Assembly (NCBI GenBank): GCA_006384855.1
Contig: VCJN01002132.1
Coordinates: 1-64,000, forward strand
DNA: 64,000 bases
Reading direction: 5' to 3'
DNA from: Tetraselmis striata
Lineage: Eukaryota > Chlorophyta > Chlorodendrophyceae > Chlorodendrales > Chlorodendraceae
In this document: piece by piece, positions 31,218 through 42,996 of the stretch
Numbering within the stretch: position 1 is the stretch's first letter
Layout: every line of letters begins with the position of its first letter
Translations under genes and position numbers: made by a program
Notes under the pieces: generated by a model
The model's input: the letters and a program-made list of their open reading frames with translations, nothing else
Database searches by the model: none
Told to the model about the DNA's origin: nothing

Positions 31218-31532
31218 TCAGAGGAGGTCCGTGGTGATGAAGTCCCGAACGCTCTTGCTGTTGCTGTGTTGCTCGTCCACCTTGTGCCAGTCCGAGAAGC
31301 CGTCCCAGGTCCGAAGCTGCTCGATGGTCAGGCCAGCCAAGCTTGTCAACCAGTTCGTCCCAACTCGGCACTTCCGAAGCCGCCTCTCGACCTGGGTGAC
31401 GAAGGGACCGCGGCCGAGGTTCCCTGTGACCGCCAGTTGTGCGTGGAGGCTGTGACCGCACTCATTGCACTCGCCAGTGGCTTGCGCATTATCGGCCCGC
31501 GCGCCCAAAAACGCGCACATCGGGCACGCCAT
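31218..31532 (-). CDS. small zinc-ribbon-like ORF
   Basis: A true ATG at 31532 gives 104 aa. It begins MACPMCAFLGARADNA and continues to GECNECGHSLHAQL, i.e. C-x2-C and C-x2-C pairs spaced 17 residues apart, a plausible zinc ribbon, followed by a basic helical tail (QVERRLRKCRVGTNWL). It lies convergent with the transposase-like gene and might be a second ORF of that element or a fragment. No homologue is recognised. Confidence 0.4.
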   Translation of the reverse strand: MACPMCAFLGARADNAQATGECNECGHSLHAQLAVTGNLGRGPFVTQVERRLRKCRVGTNWLTSLAGLTIEQLRTWDGFSDWHKVDEQHSNSKSVRDFITTDLL

Positions 31533-32040
31533 GACTCACCCACTCTTCAGGGTGCCCTACAAGAACACACATCGCGGGCGTTACAGGACGGTAACTCAAA
31601 AAGCAAGAACATGACGACCTCACTAACATGTATATGTTGCCGATACAACAAACTCGTGAGACCTTCCGGGGAGGTGTGGAGATCTCCTTCGCATCCCCCA
31701 ACGGGGTTCGTTGTGAGTGAGTGGGATAAAAACGATTTACGCCCCCCCGCCGAGGCGGGTACCGCGCGCGCGACGGCCGATGAGCGAGTCAACACCCAAA
31801 CATACGGCCGGCCAACCCCAGTGTGCAGTCAAACATATGTGAGGAGCGTGTATACCGGGTTTGGGCCTCACCTGCTGGGTTCCGCGCCTGGCAGAGCTGG
31901 TGACAGTGGGGTAGGTGGTGTTGTGAGATGCGAACTGAAACCGGACGCGGCGCGGCGCGGCGATGTACACGTGCGGGGCCGCGCAGAACGGAAAATCGGG
32001 GTGTCTTAAATAATGCTCGAATTTTAATATAGTTTGCTGT
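31533..32040. other. gene-free spacer
   Basis: No supported feature between the zinc-ribbon ORF and element E2. Confidence 0.45.
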
Positions 32041-32309
32041 GTTCAAGTTGAGTCTGGTTTTGCCAAGAAGGTCGCGCAGACTGTTTTACACGACTGGTCA
32101 AGAGCCGAATATGCAGGATGGTACCCGTATAGCGAAAGCGTGGAGGGAAATCGGAGTCAGGGGGGGCGCTGCGTGGAACGCAGCGAAAACTGGAAGATGG
32201 CAGGCTCAGCTGTTATGGCTGCTTTTTTTATATCTACTCGTGCTGCACCCAAAAAGGGCGCAACTAGAGATGCCTAGTTATTCCCGTATACCACTGAGCA
32301 GCACTTGTA

Positions 32310-33655
32310 CACCCCTCCACATAAGTTTGGGGTCCTTTTTTGGCTGAATCTGAAATGAAAAATACTAGGGTACCTAAACGTAGGGCTTTAGGGCTAAAAC
32401 CCGGGAATGTTTTAGGTTGTTACAAAACCTTTTGCTTGATAGGGTCTGAATTATAACCTAGTACCCCCTAAGAATAGGGTATTGCGATCTGGCGCGGGGT
32501 TCAAAGGGCATGACGCAGTGATGCACAACAATACATGTTCTTGGCACATATATGATGGCCCACATGCTTAGAGCATTGTATGGTGCAATGGCCGTAGATG
32601 TGTGAGGAAACATAGTAGCTCGCGGGTTGGGTGGGTTTGGGCGGGCATAGTCACGTAAGGCAGAGTGGTTGGACACACGTGCGTGTGACGATGCTAGGAC
32701 CAGTGCAGTTTTGCCCACTGCAAGCGACACCCCCTTGATTTCAAACGTTTATAGCGGCTCAGGGAGTGCTCCAAAAATTCCAAAAAAAATGCGCAAAAAA
32801 TCCTTGCGTCAAACGCAGGAGGTGATTTTCGGTTTCTGAGCACCTAATTTGCACGTTTTGACCACTTTCTAGCGATGAACATATAATACATCAATCACGG
32901 CATCGTTTCGCAACACTCGGCCTCAACATGGGGGCGTAGCTTTGCGCTATGTGTGTTCCCTTACTGTATACGCATTTGTGTGACAGTGTTATGAATGTAG
33001 ATGCACACGGGCGGCGCAAACTTGCCACATGCTCCCTCTCTAGCCATGTCCTCGATGGTCAACAACATTGTGATGTTTTCAATATAGTATTTTTGCTAAT
33101 ATTCAAGCATGTAATAGCGCGCTGCTATGTGGCATTCTACTTGTGATTCGGCGCAATTGCCATGCGTGCACGTGACCCCCATTGATGCGCTCTCGCCTAA
33201 GCCAAGGAGGGCACAATAAGCCTTTCATGCGTGAGTAGGCAACAACAACACCATTTTTGGCCGAAAATCACGCCATGTAGTGGTGAAACTGTAATTTAGG
33301 GCTTGTGCAATACCCTTTGTGACCTATTCTTGGTGCCCCACACATGTTGTAGGTGTACCTTACACTAAAGATGACAGCATGTCAGTACGGCGTGGATTTG
33401 TGCGTTGGATGTACGCGTACGAAGGGATGGCGCAACTTGTTATTTTCAGTGCAAGTTTTACACGCGTTGATTTGCCATTTCTCGAGGGGCGCAGAACGAC
33501 GCATGCCATGTCGCACGGTTAGGCCTAGAGCGCGCCCCCATTTTTTCCCAAGTCGACCTCGCCCTTAGTCACTTGCATGCAATTGCCCACGCCGTATTTT
33601 CTACATGACATGCGCATGTCGAACAAAAATGCAAAACCCAAACTTATGTGAAGGG
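32310..33655. mobile_element. 1346-bp TIR element nested in the E2 A2 repeat
   Basis: Flanked by TTGTA on both sides (32305-32309 and 33656-33660). The uninterrupted site CACTTGTAGC is present in the sister A repeat of E2 (near 36583), and E1 has the same site. The ends are inverted: the left has CCCTCCACATAAGTTTGGG and the right complement has CCCTTCACATAAGTTTGGG. No transposase frame is visible inside, so it is non-autonomous. A 5-bp duplication with such ends does not fit a superfamily I can name securely. Confidence 0.85.
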
Positions 33656-33739
33656 TTGTAGCCGAAAAGCGGTTAGGTCAAGGGAGGAAAACCCATAAAC
33701 TAGTTTAGATCACTTCAAGTTGAGTCAGGTTTTGCCAGT

Positions 33740-34960
33740 CATGAGCGAACGGAGAGAGCGGTGGATTGACGGAGAAGGGGTAGCGCCAGGTCATGAAGTA
33801 GGCACCGGGAAGGCCACCGCTGCGGAGTCATGTTGGACTTGGAAGTGGTGGAGTGGGGCGATGTGGCCAAAGAAGAACCATGCGCCAGGTAAAGGAAGAA
33901 CGTTGGGGTCGATGCAGTCCAGCACGACGTCGGAGTTAGTAGCCCAGCCGCCATGGTAGCGAATGTGGGACAATGCATGGTACTCCGATGGCGTTGGCTG
34001 CAGACGCTGCTCCCTTGCGAAGGCTGTGTGAGGTCCAGGAAGTGCCGGCGGGAGGGGCAGCACCGACAAGACGGACGGATGTAGTCAATCAGTCCGACAT
34101 TGTAGCGGCAGTCCAAGGTTTTGACTGTTCGCTCGGGGTGACCGCCCAGAAGTTTGTTTCAGCCAAGGCAACAGTAACCACGGGGACAGACTATACGTTG
34201 TCGATGAAGTGGTGCAGGAGACGTGCAATTCGGGGGTGCTCTGACACCTGAAGGAGAAGTACGCGCATGTCATCGGGTCCCCGTCGGCCAGCGCGGGCTT
34301 TCTCGCGGTACACATGCACGGTAATGTTGTAATCGTCGACATGCACATCCCGCACTCTGCAGGAGAGGCCAGTAAGTCCTCTGGCAAAGAACATGAAGTT
34401 GACAACCGAGGCCACGAGGGCTGAGAAGTCGTGTTGGTACTATGGGGTGGGAGCAAACACAATCAGCTCGGCCTTTGTGACGAAGCGGTAAGGTACACCA
34501 GCAGGCAGAGGAACTCGCAAAGGGGCGGTTTCCAGGCGGCGCTGCCGCAGCATCAGCCCACGCCTTGCCGAAGTGAGGTGTAGGCTGTCCTTGGCGATTG
34601 GGTCGAGGTTGTGCAACTCGAAAAACGTGTTGATCGCAGAGAGGTAGGGTTGCAGTGACTTAGCTCCAATGAGCCCTCGCTCACCAATCCAGGCTACGTA
34701 CCGAACGACAGTAGCAGTGGTCGCCTCCAGCGGGCTGATGTTCTCGGAGTCATGGAAGAACTCCGCGAACTGAGACAGTTTGCCGGCGTAGCTCCCGAGT
34801 GTCTGAGCGGTGAGGGAGCTGGAGAGCAAGTCGAGTGTCCGTTTGTCCTAGCTCGTCTGACCCGAAAGCATCCTGCAGTCGTGATCGCACTGAAGCAACC
34901 CAGGGAGCGACAGCCTCGGGCTCGTCAATTACGGAAGTGCGTCGTTTTACCGACATAGTT
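33740..34960 (-). pseudogene. tyrosine recombinase remnant of E2
   Basis: Segments in different frames match E1 ORF2: an N-terminal part with SVKRRTSVIDEPEAVAPW, a core-binding part (LTAQTLGSYAGKLSQFAEFF), a middle with FFARGLTGLSCRVRDVHVD (catalytic Arg kept) and a C-terminal part with SHIRYHGGWATNSDVVLDCI. In that last block the nucleophile Tyr position reads Cys (LDCID against LDYID in E1), so the enzyme would be dead even if the frames were joined. The upstream N-terminal region (to about 35400) is also recognisable but broken. Confidence 0.7.
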
Positions 34961-35460
34961 TTAGAGGTGCGACTACCGTTTGCAAAGTACTCGGCAGCAG
35001 CGGTTACGTTCCCGGCGGCTGGCCGGTAGATGCTGGACGGGTTTGCAGTAGCACCAGTACGGGTTTGCGGGGCAAGGTTCAGGTAGGAGGGCCGCCCCGC
35101 GCGCCCTTCGCGCTCGTAGCGCCTGTCGCGCGCGTAACGTACACGCGCGAAACTTGGTCGTTGCGAACCAGTTGTAACACGCAGTGTAACAACCGACGGA
35201 CGCAGTGATGGAATGGTACGGGAGGCGGTTGGTTGAGCCGCGCCGTGTGCAGGTGTGCGGATGGTTGAGCCGCACTCGGCTATAGCTGTAAGAAGCGCCG
35301 CACCGAGGAAGGTCTAAATGAAGTCTGTAAGGTAGGGGGGTCAAGTTCTGACACAGGGCGCTCCCGCCGTTGACAGAGTTGCAAGGGTGCGCTTTGCGAC
35401 GGTCACCGAAAGGTGGCCTCGTAAAGCTCCAGCAGCTCCGACGAAAGGCGCTCCACACCG

Positions 35461-36340
35461 TCACTCGTGCTCACCTTCGCGACCACGCCCGCGTTCACCG
35501 CCACGTCCTCGTCCACGTCCGCGACCTGCAACTGCCGCCGCCACCCGAGCAGTAGCGGTTGCTTTGGCGCTGCTGGCCACAATCGCCTCGAAGACGCGAC
35601 GCTCGTAGTCCCTCATGAGGTCCCCAAAAATCGCGGAACCCAGATGCTCAGAAGCAGGCTGAAAGCGTTGAGCTCGCAACACGTCCAGAACACCTTGGTC
35701 ACCGTGCACACGCTTGACCTCATTAAGCCTCCGTAGGAAGGCCAAACGAAAGCGAAACGCCTTGTCGATGGCTTCGGTGTGGTTCCGAGCTCTCGCGAGG
35801 TAGGGGGTGAAGTCATGATTTGCAGCAGGGACGTAAGGCAGCAACTCGTCGAGAGCCACGAAAAGTGCGGCCATGTGGGCGCCGAAACACAACATCCATA
35901 AATACTCCTCCTGGGCCGGCAGACGCCGGTCATCCTGCTTGAGGTACTCGCTCGTTCGTTGGGTCGGTGCTCAGGGGGAAGAGTCCAGGCACTCGGCTGA
36001 CCGGTCGAACGGCCTCGTAACCAGACTCTGCTCTCTGCAGTAGTTTCGGCACCGCGAGGTAGTCATCCTCGTCACTCACGGATTTTGCTCCGACACGGCC
36101 GCTCTGGGCTAGCTCTAGCAAGTCGGGGCGCTCTGCGGCTCCCCCGCTGCATGTCGGTTGTCCCGCGACGCGCTGCCCGGAACCGGAACCATGTGCTCCT
36201 TCTCCATCAACAACGCGCTCACGAGCCGTCAATTGGGCCATCGCTGTAGCAAGCTCTCGCAGTAATGTAGATTGGGCCTTCACATCTGCGTATAGCGACT
36301 CGAGAGTCGGCTCAACAACGGGTTCTTCTCCATCTGGCAT
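35461..36340 (-). pseudogene. gag-like ORF1 remnant of E2
   Basis: Starts at an ATG (36340, MPDGEEPVVEPTLESL) and aligns along its length with E1 ORF1. A small insertion near 35950-35960 (a duplicated CGTT-type motif) shifts the frame; the C-terminal half (35895-35461) continues with MAALFVALDELLPYVPAA and ends in the RG-rich EGEHE tail. Confidence 0.7.
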
Positions 36341-36639
36341 GGTAACGCACGGGCGTACGGATGAGAATATCACACACGGGTGGTGAGCCGGGTGTGGTCT
36401 TGAACAACCTGGGGTGACCTTGCTCGCAACAGGTTACGAGACAGTTTTAACATCGCTGCGTGGAACGCAGCGAAAACTGGAAGATGACATGCTCAGCTGT
36501 TATGGCTGCTTTTATGTCTACTCGTGCTGCACCCAAAAAGGGCGCAACGACAGATGCCTAGTTCCCGTACCACTGAGCAGCACTTGTAGCCGAAAAGCGG
36601 TTAGGTCAAGGGAGGAAACCCCATAAACTAGTTTAGATC

Positions 36640-37615
36640 ATAACTGTCAAGTGCGCTGCTGAGGGCGCGCCACGGGCCAGGCCAGCCAGGGCGCCGCCCG
36701 TCACTGCTACAGCGCGCATCATATGCGAGAGGCCGAGATAACAGGAGATGGTCGCACAGGTACTGGTAGCCATTATTATCTACTGATTATGCCAGATAAC
36801 AGGGACTACCCGTACATCGATTGCGTGGTCGCGGGTGCTGCGTTGCTGTAACGGGGATCATGCGTGCATTGGTGCACGTGCAGCAAGAACGACTGGCGCC
36901 TTGATGATGATGATATATGAATTTTAACAAAATATTTTATTTGTTCGACGTCCTTCCCTCCCCGGTATGGATTAGGTGTACACTTTCCGTGCATTCTCAG
37001 GCGGACGCTGTCCCTGCTGCAGCCGACCGCACATAATAATTAATTTGGTCGGCATTCGAGTCGCCATCGGCCTTCGTGCCGTTGCTGACTACAGGTACGA
37101 GATATAGCTGTAGAGGACCTTTCTGATTGCCTTTTATTTTGGTGATTTCCGATATCGCCTTCTGCTGCTAGCTCATGTTAGATACAGCGACAATCTCACA
37201 AATCCTTATTATCCGTAGGTTTACTGTGGCAGCACGACCGACGTACGTGGACTCGTGCAGCGCAAACGATGTCTCGGATGACAGCATGCCCCCTGGCACC
37301 CTGGCAGTCCTCTACCAGTATTAACCACTCGTACCCCTTTCACCCCTATCTTCTCGAACTAGCCTTTCACCTGGCTGTGTCGCCTCAGATTTAACCCCCC
37401 CCCCCTCTCCCCTGCACACACACTCACCGCCACGACCCCACCCATCCACCCTGCATTCGTTTGCACCTGATCAGCGCGAATTCGCTACTTTTGTCAGTCT
37501 CACTGGCTCAGACGCCCGCGTCGTCCTCGTCCTTGTCCTAGGACAGCGAATAAGTCGGCATATTGCTGGGTACAGTGAGACCGCCCCATCCCACAGTCGC
37601 TCGTTCCGGGGAGCG
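36640..37615. other. gene-free spacer
   Basis: No exon recognised. It includes one LINE tail copy (37100-37185). Confidence 0.45.
37100..37185 (+). repeat. LINE 3'-tail copy
   Basis: Diverged copy of the tail described at 6903-6980: GTAGAGGACCTTTCTGATTG, then GATTTCCGATATCGCCTT, then GCTGCTAGCTCATGTTA. Confidence 0.4.
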
Positions 37616-39568
37616 ATGCCGCCGCTCGGCGGGCCGCGAGACATGACGGCAGATTCGGCACTTGTGGGCGCCGCCGTGATGACTGCCGGCACGCGGCCGT
37701 CGCGTTCGACGCCCCTGCCGCGCAACCCGCACGTGCGAGCGGCTGTGCTTCAGAAGCGGCTGCGCCCGCTTCACCGCCGGCTGGACCTCATCTCCACCGC
37801 CGGCGCGCCCCGCACACTGGTACCCACCCTCCCTCCCCCTCCCCCAACACACGAAGCCTGCCTTTTCTCGCATCCTCGTACAGCTGCCGTCGTGTCGACG
37901 GTGGATGGCTCGCTGCACCGTTTGTCAGGGCACCGAGAACGCGCTTTCACTTGCGTGATGTGCTTGGTTTGGTTTTACTGGCATGCCCCCCGCGATTAAG
38001 CTACAGCCTAGCAGTCTGCATCTGGCGGTGCTAACTGTAGGCTACCAGGAACGTCCCTTGCGTGCGCAAATCCGCGTTGGTCGTGATTGACGGGGCAGCA
38101 ATCCGGCGGGCCAGTGCGTAGCTAGGCGGACCCACTACGGTACCGCCGCCCTCCCTCGAGGTGGAGGTGCTCAGTGTCATCCATATATTGATATGACCAT
38201 CATCTACAAGTACTGGCTGGCATCTACAAGTACCAGTACCAGTACCAGTACGAGTGAAGATATTTCACTCCTTGTTCCGGTACGGTAAAGCGTCATATAC
38301 ATCATATCCGAATCAGATCGCCATCAGATTCGTAACAATCTCTTATTGTACGGTACCGGTACCGGTATAGCGTTTGCGCGCGCGTAAGGCAAGTGACGAA
38401 CTGCTGGCACCTTATGCCAGTACTGGCCAGTACTGGCTTGCCGATTACTATACTGGTATTGCGGTACAAGTACCCGTAGCGCCCGGTGTACGGGTACCTC
38501 TTGTACTTCTTATGGTTCTGCTGTATACAGCAGTTACTACCTGCACTTATATTGGTAGATACAGCTAGTCGCTAGATATAATATTAGCGAATAAGATATT
38601 TTGCAAGAATGTTACATCCATAAAGTATCTGTTAAGTCATAGCAAGTCATTATACGCCGGTGCGATGGTGGCGACTTTATTTGCGTTTTGGCATGATTTC
38701 TACTGACATGACCCTAGGTCAGTGAGCAGTCGGCGACCGTTGAATATCCCTCCTATTCATTCATATTCATGGATATAATATATTCCATCTGAAAATATCC
38801 CCACGTGGCCATCTTGCCATGGCTGAGCATGCCGGTCGCCCCTGCCCGTGCAGGCGCAGGCTGTGCAGGAGAATGCGGGCGCCACGTCAGCCTCTTATGC
38901 GGGCCTGTGGCGAAAAAATCCCGACGCGTCCGACCCCATGGATGCAGCGTGCGACGCGGTGGAGCTGGGCTGGGTGCTGCGGCGCGCCATCGGGCTGCTG
39001 AACCAGATGCAGGTAGTGGACACGCCCGACACCTTTGGCACCACCATCAAGGCGGGCGGCGTGCTGGACGTGGTGGAGCGATACCCGAAGAGCGGCGAGA
39101 GCGTGGTGCATAAACGGCGGGATAAGCGCGGTGGGAGCCACACGGGCGTGGTGGTGCAGACAGCAGAGGGGCCCTCCATACAGTGCGCCCCCCGCTCCCC
39201 TGTGGTCCTCGATTGATTACCCACCACGATGGCCTTCATGTTCTAATCTGACCTGGTGGGGATTCACAGGCTAACGGAGCCTTCGTTGTGTGTGGCTGGC
39301 AGGGTGGAGTGGAGCGAGCCCTATGCTGGCTGGTGCTCCGATACCTTCACGCTCTCCGAGGGTGGCCGCCGCCTGACGGTCTCCACGCTGATGCGCATGA
39401 GCAGCGGGCGAGAGGTGTCGTACAAGTGCGCCCTCCCCGCCTCTCCCATCAGCCGCTGGTCTGACCAGTGACCAGCGCACCTCGCCGACGGCCCACTGAA
39501 CCCCCCCCCGCTTGGTTGTCAACCGCAGAACGGTCTACCAGCGCGCCGGCGGAGCTGCCGCAGCGTAG
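37616..39568 (+). CDS. conserved protein of unknown function, beta-rich C-terminal domain
   Basis: Exons: 37616-37819 (tentative first exon, ATG to donor CTG then GTACCC), 38854-39182, 39303-39425, 39529-39568; 696 nt in phase, 231 aa. Exon 2 has SYAGLWRKNPDASDPMDAAC, ELGWVLRRAIGLLNQMQ and FGTTIKAGGVLDVVERYP. Exon 3 has VEWSEPYAGWCSDTFTLSEG and LTVSTLMRMSSGREVSYK. Exon 4 gives TVYQRAGGAAAA. The last two exons read like the strands of a small lipid-binding-type barrel (W..PY.G...D.f.L...g..L.v.t.m....re.sYkTVY.R). Ligand and location are unknown. The exon 2-4 splices are strongly supported by phase and sense; the link to exon 1 across 1 kb is weaker. Confidence 0.62.
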
Positions 39569-40129
39569 AGTGCTTCCTCTAGCAAGCGCACCGCCAGTGC
39601 CGTAAAGTATGCACGTGCTGCGGCTTATACCATCTATCTGTTGTGTACTACTATATACCGCGACCGCTCCCCTGACCACAGGCAGCATTTCCACCCCACC
39701 GGCCGGTGCCCTCTGCCATGTCTTCACAAAGTAGTTATATAGATTGTGGTGGATCTGTGTGAGCGCCCCAAGAAGGAAGCACAGAGCACCACAAACGCCG
39801 TGCTAGACGTGAGGCCGGTGGTCTTTATAACACAGGGTACTCTGGCCGGCGTGGCGCGCCTCACAATAATCACGGCATTGCGTTGGTAAACATTGCCTCC
39901 CAGGACACGAGGCTCCCGCTATTGAGCAGGTGCCCGACCGGCAGTTGCTGTGTTCGTTTGGCTGCCGGTTGCTCTCCTCACCTGTGCGTGGGAACTATTG
40001 CGAGCAGCTGTGTGCGCTTTTATGGCTTGGGCCACTGTTTGCGCGCAGCACAGCCCTCAATATCGCCATCGGCGGCAGGTACAGGAGACTAACAAGGGCT
40101 CTAACTCCCGAGCCATGATATATATGAGT
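39569..40129. other. gene-free spacer
   Basis: 3' flank of the preceding gene; no other feature seen. Confidence 0.45.
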
Positions 40130-40535
40130 ATGAAGTAACTTCACAGTTGAATCAGCGATGCGTCGATTTTTCAGAAAATTTTAAAAGAACGGGTTCTAGC
40201 GACTAGCGACTATATCACTGGCCTACAGTTCCATGAATTGCATTGCCAGCGCTTTGAAGTACCAGAGTTTTTCTTTCCATTACCAGCAGCGAGTAGCGAG
40301 TACCAGTACTCATAGCCTCCCAACTGTGAGATCGTAATCGGACGGCTGTGTAATTAAGGACCGTGGGCGGGTGGGTGGGCGGGTGGGTGGATTATAGTAC
40401 TTAGTAGCACATTCCAGTAGATAAGCGCTTTAGTCATGCACCTATAGGCCCGATCCGCTGCACTATACGGGCACCCGCACGGCAATAAAGCTCACCGCCG
40501 AAAAATCGACGCTTCGCTGGATTATAAACATTTGC
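40130..40535 (-). repeat. solo remnant of the 23-kb element
   Basis: Begins GAATCAGCGATGCGTCGATT and ends GCCGAAAAATCGACGCTTCG. It matches 23075-23240 followed directly by 24403-24650, joined at TTACCAGCAGCGAGTAGCGA. The roughly 1.2-kb internal gag segment of the 23-kb copy is absent, as after recombination between the short inner repeats, or as in a minimal parental form. Confidence 0.7.
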
Positions 40536-41453
40536 TAGCGCCCCATGTCTGAGAGCGAAATGTTGGGTTCTTATATTCGCGCTGTCACCCGTGCGCGGGG
40601 AATGCTGCCCGACCTCCTCTCATTTGTATCTACATAAATCCACGGCTGTCATTATCGGCAAAAGTCTCGCCATTATTGACAGTGCCATTCCGTGGATATT
40701 TCGTGAAATTCAAAGGGCGCTCGCTGGAGATGCTTGGAGGCCGTCCGCACTCGCAGCCCCCCTTCCATGTGCAAATCACCAGTTGATGAATATGCAGGGG
40801 CTGTGCATTTAGATGGTGGAATCATCATATCAACGTGTCATTGAAACTTTACGATCGCCAGTGGCAATGGGGATTCTAGCCAACCCATCATCATTCAGCG
40901 TTAAGAAGGGTCCATCAGCAATGATGCTACGGGCTTGAATAGAAAAGAGCGGATGGAGTTTGCCTCACGGGCAAAAAATGGCCCCGTAGCTAAATTAAAC
41001 CGGTGAATATCTCCAAGCCAACTCTTCACCGCATAAACTAGATTTTCGAGCCGCCTCACACGTGAAGACCCCGAGCAAAAGTGAGCATTGAGCTGTGCGC
41101 TACGCATGCCGATGACTGAATTTCCCTATCCTGGAACAACTCTATATCTATCATGACAGCCAGGCGCACCGGTGTATCAATCGCCCGCCTTTGTTGGTGA
41201 CAGTGTTGTCGGGTTTTTGTCGATGAAGGGCTGGAGGGGTCTTCTCCTTGTTGCTTTGCCCGCCTTGACCGCCCGCCCAGCCTCCCTCACGGGTGTCGTC
41301 GCAAGACAGTCCGTGAGCTGAGGTGCCAAACCGAAGAGCTGCACCCTCAGACTGCAGCCTGTGCGATTAGCCGCTGCCGCCCCCGAGAGGGTGCGCGCCA
41401 TCGTCGCTCCCCCCAACAAACTGTCGAATCACTACTATGCTGCGGCTGCAGCG
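40536..41453. other. gene-free spacer
   Basis: No supported exon or repeat. Confidence 0.45.
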
Positions 41454-42707
41454 TCAAAGCTTCTTGTAGTTGTACATATTGCTGCGCAGATGTGTGACCT
41501 GCAGGAGCAGGGTGATTGGCAGTAGGGGCACAGAGCATCGTTCAGGGATGCACAATCAGGGATGGGTGTGCGCCATTGTCAACAGCGCAAAACACTGCCG
41601 ACTGGGTGGTGGTGGTGCCGGGGGGGGGAGGGGGGACATGCAGGACGCAAGACACACCGAACACTGGAGGTCCGTCGCCATGCCGGCAGCGCTACGGCAG
41701 ATGAGGCACACCACGGCCGGCGTTGCCGGCAGCCACGCCAGGCTCCACCGGAAGCTGGGTGGCAGTGCCGCGGTGCGCCGGAGTGTGTCATACTCCACCC
41801 ACAGCGCCCAGGCCCAGAAGACGCCGCAGCATGCCGAGGCGGCGAGGGCGACGGCCATCCTCCTGGGCAATACAGCGGGCAAGGGGGCAGCTCCGCCTGG
41901 GGAGGGCAGCTGCATCCCAAGCAGGCCAGCGCCTGCCAGAATGCAGGCCACTGCGTTGCCAAGCAGACCCAGGCCGATGGCGGCGGCACTCCGGGTGGTG
42001 CGGAATTCGGCGGTGTAGCGCTGTTTGTTTAGCCGACCCAAAAGGGGAAAGGGGGGGGGGGGGGGGGGTCAGCGCCCTCTGCTCTATGATGTTGACACGG
42101 GGGGCACTACTCACAGAATTGAGGGAATGCATTGCTCCGAGAATACATCCAACTGCGGCGTGGAGGGAGCTTTCAGCTACCTTGTGCATACCCGTTCTCG
42201 TACGGGGAGTTATGAGGCAACACAAAACTTCCACTTTAGGCTTCTCTGTGTGTATTAACTGAGAGACAACGATTCTATGTAAATCGCTGGAGCAGTCCGG
42301 GATCTGTGACTGTTTTTTTTGTTTCACAAGGGTTCCTCTGCTGTGTGTTCCTCGATGAACTCTGATTGATCCAATAATGACAGAACTGCACGATGAGTTT
42401 CACAAGACACTGTGGTTATACTGGTAGGGATGTATGACAACACTATCCCACCCAAAAGGAAGCACGCAACGGCGTAGAAGTGGCAGAGAGGGGAATGCAC
42501 TCAGGGGGGGGGGGGGGGGGTCAGCAGAGTTTGAGACGGGTTTCCACCCACCGTGCTCCAGGGGTCTGCCGCGTGGTGCATCGCCGCCAGGGCGAAAAAC
42601 ACGCCGGCGATGAGAGCCACGGCGGCAAAGAGTCGGCACCACCTGCGGCTCTGCGACGCGCTCTCCTCCTGCAGCGCCTGCACCAGCTCTTCCTGCTCTG
42701 CGCTCAT
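41454..42707 (-). CDS. four-TM membrane protein, unknown
   Basis: Exons (minus): 42707-42552, 42020-41712, 41498-41454; phase 0 at both junctions, 169 aa. Starts at the ATG of MSAEQEELVQALQEESASQS, a short acidic cytosolic-looking helix. TM1 is LFAAVALIAGVFFALAAM, TM2 AAIGLGLLGNAVACILAGAG, TM3 MAVALAASACCGVFWAWAL and TM4 FRWSLAWLPATPAV. The last exon reads VTHLRSNMYNYKKL. The first splice (CCCTGGAGCACG then GTGGGT; acceptor AAACAAACAG) is good. The second is inferred from a GTGTGC donor; if unused, the frame runs to a stop at 41556. G/C homopolymers (42051-42068, 42504-42520) sit at both ends of intron 1. The family is not recognised. Confidence 0.55.
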
Positions 42708-42996
42708 GGGAGGAGGTCAAGGAGGGGGTTCAGGAGCTTGCGGAGTCACACCGCCGCACTTAAGAGCCTGCCAGGGTCTTGCAAGAGTTGTCGAATAAAG
42801 GCATCTCCGTGTGAGGCGGACACGTAACTTCGCACTAGGACATGCCTGAACGGAGCCCAACGCTAGCAGACGGGCAAACAAGTGAAGTACCCCGCGTCTG
42901 GAGTTCTGAATATATGCTTTGAATACCGATACAGTATGTTGCAGTATGGTAACTGAATGTTACGAATGTTCGGACATTGGCGTCTCTTTATTTTGA

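Larger units (their letters stand above)
32041..36639 (-). mobile_element. E2: decayed tyrosine-recombinase element with nested transposon
   Basis: Same layout as E1: A1 (36639-36454), ORF1 remnant, ORF2 remnant, B1 (about 33735-33712), A2 (33711-33656 plus 32309-32167, interrupted), B2 (32166-32041). The A copies differ from each other and from E1 at many sites (for example ATGGCAGG against ATGACATG), so the insertion is older than E1. The ORFs carry several frame breaks. Removing the nested insertion 32310-33655 and one TTGTA restores continuity with the E1 repeat. Confidence 0.82.
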
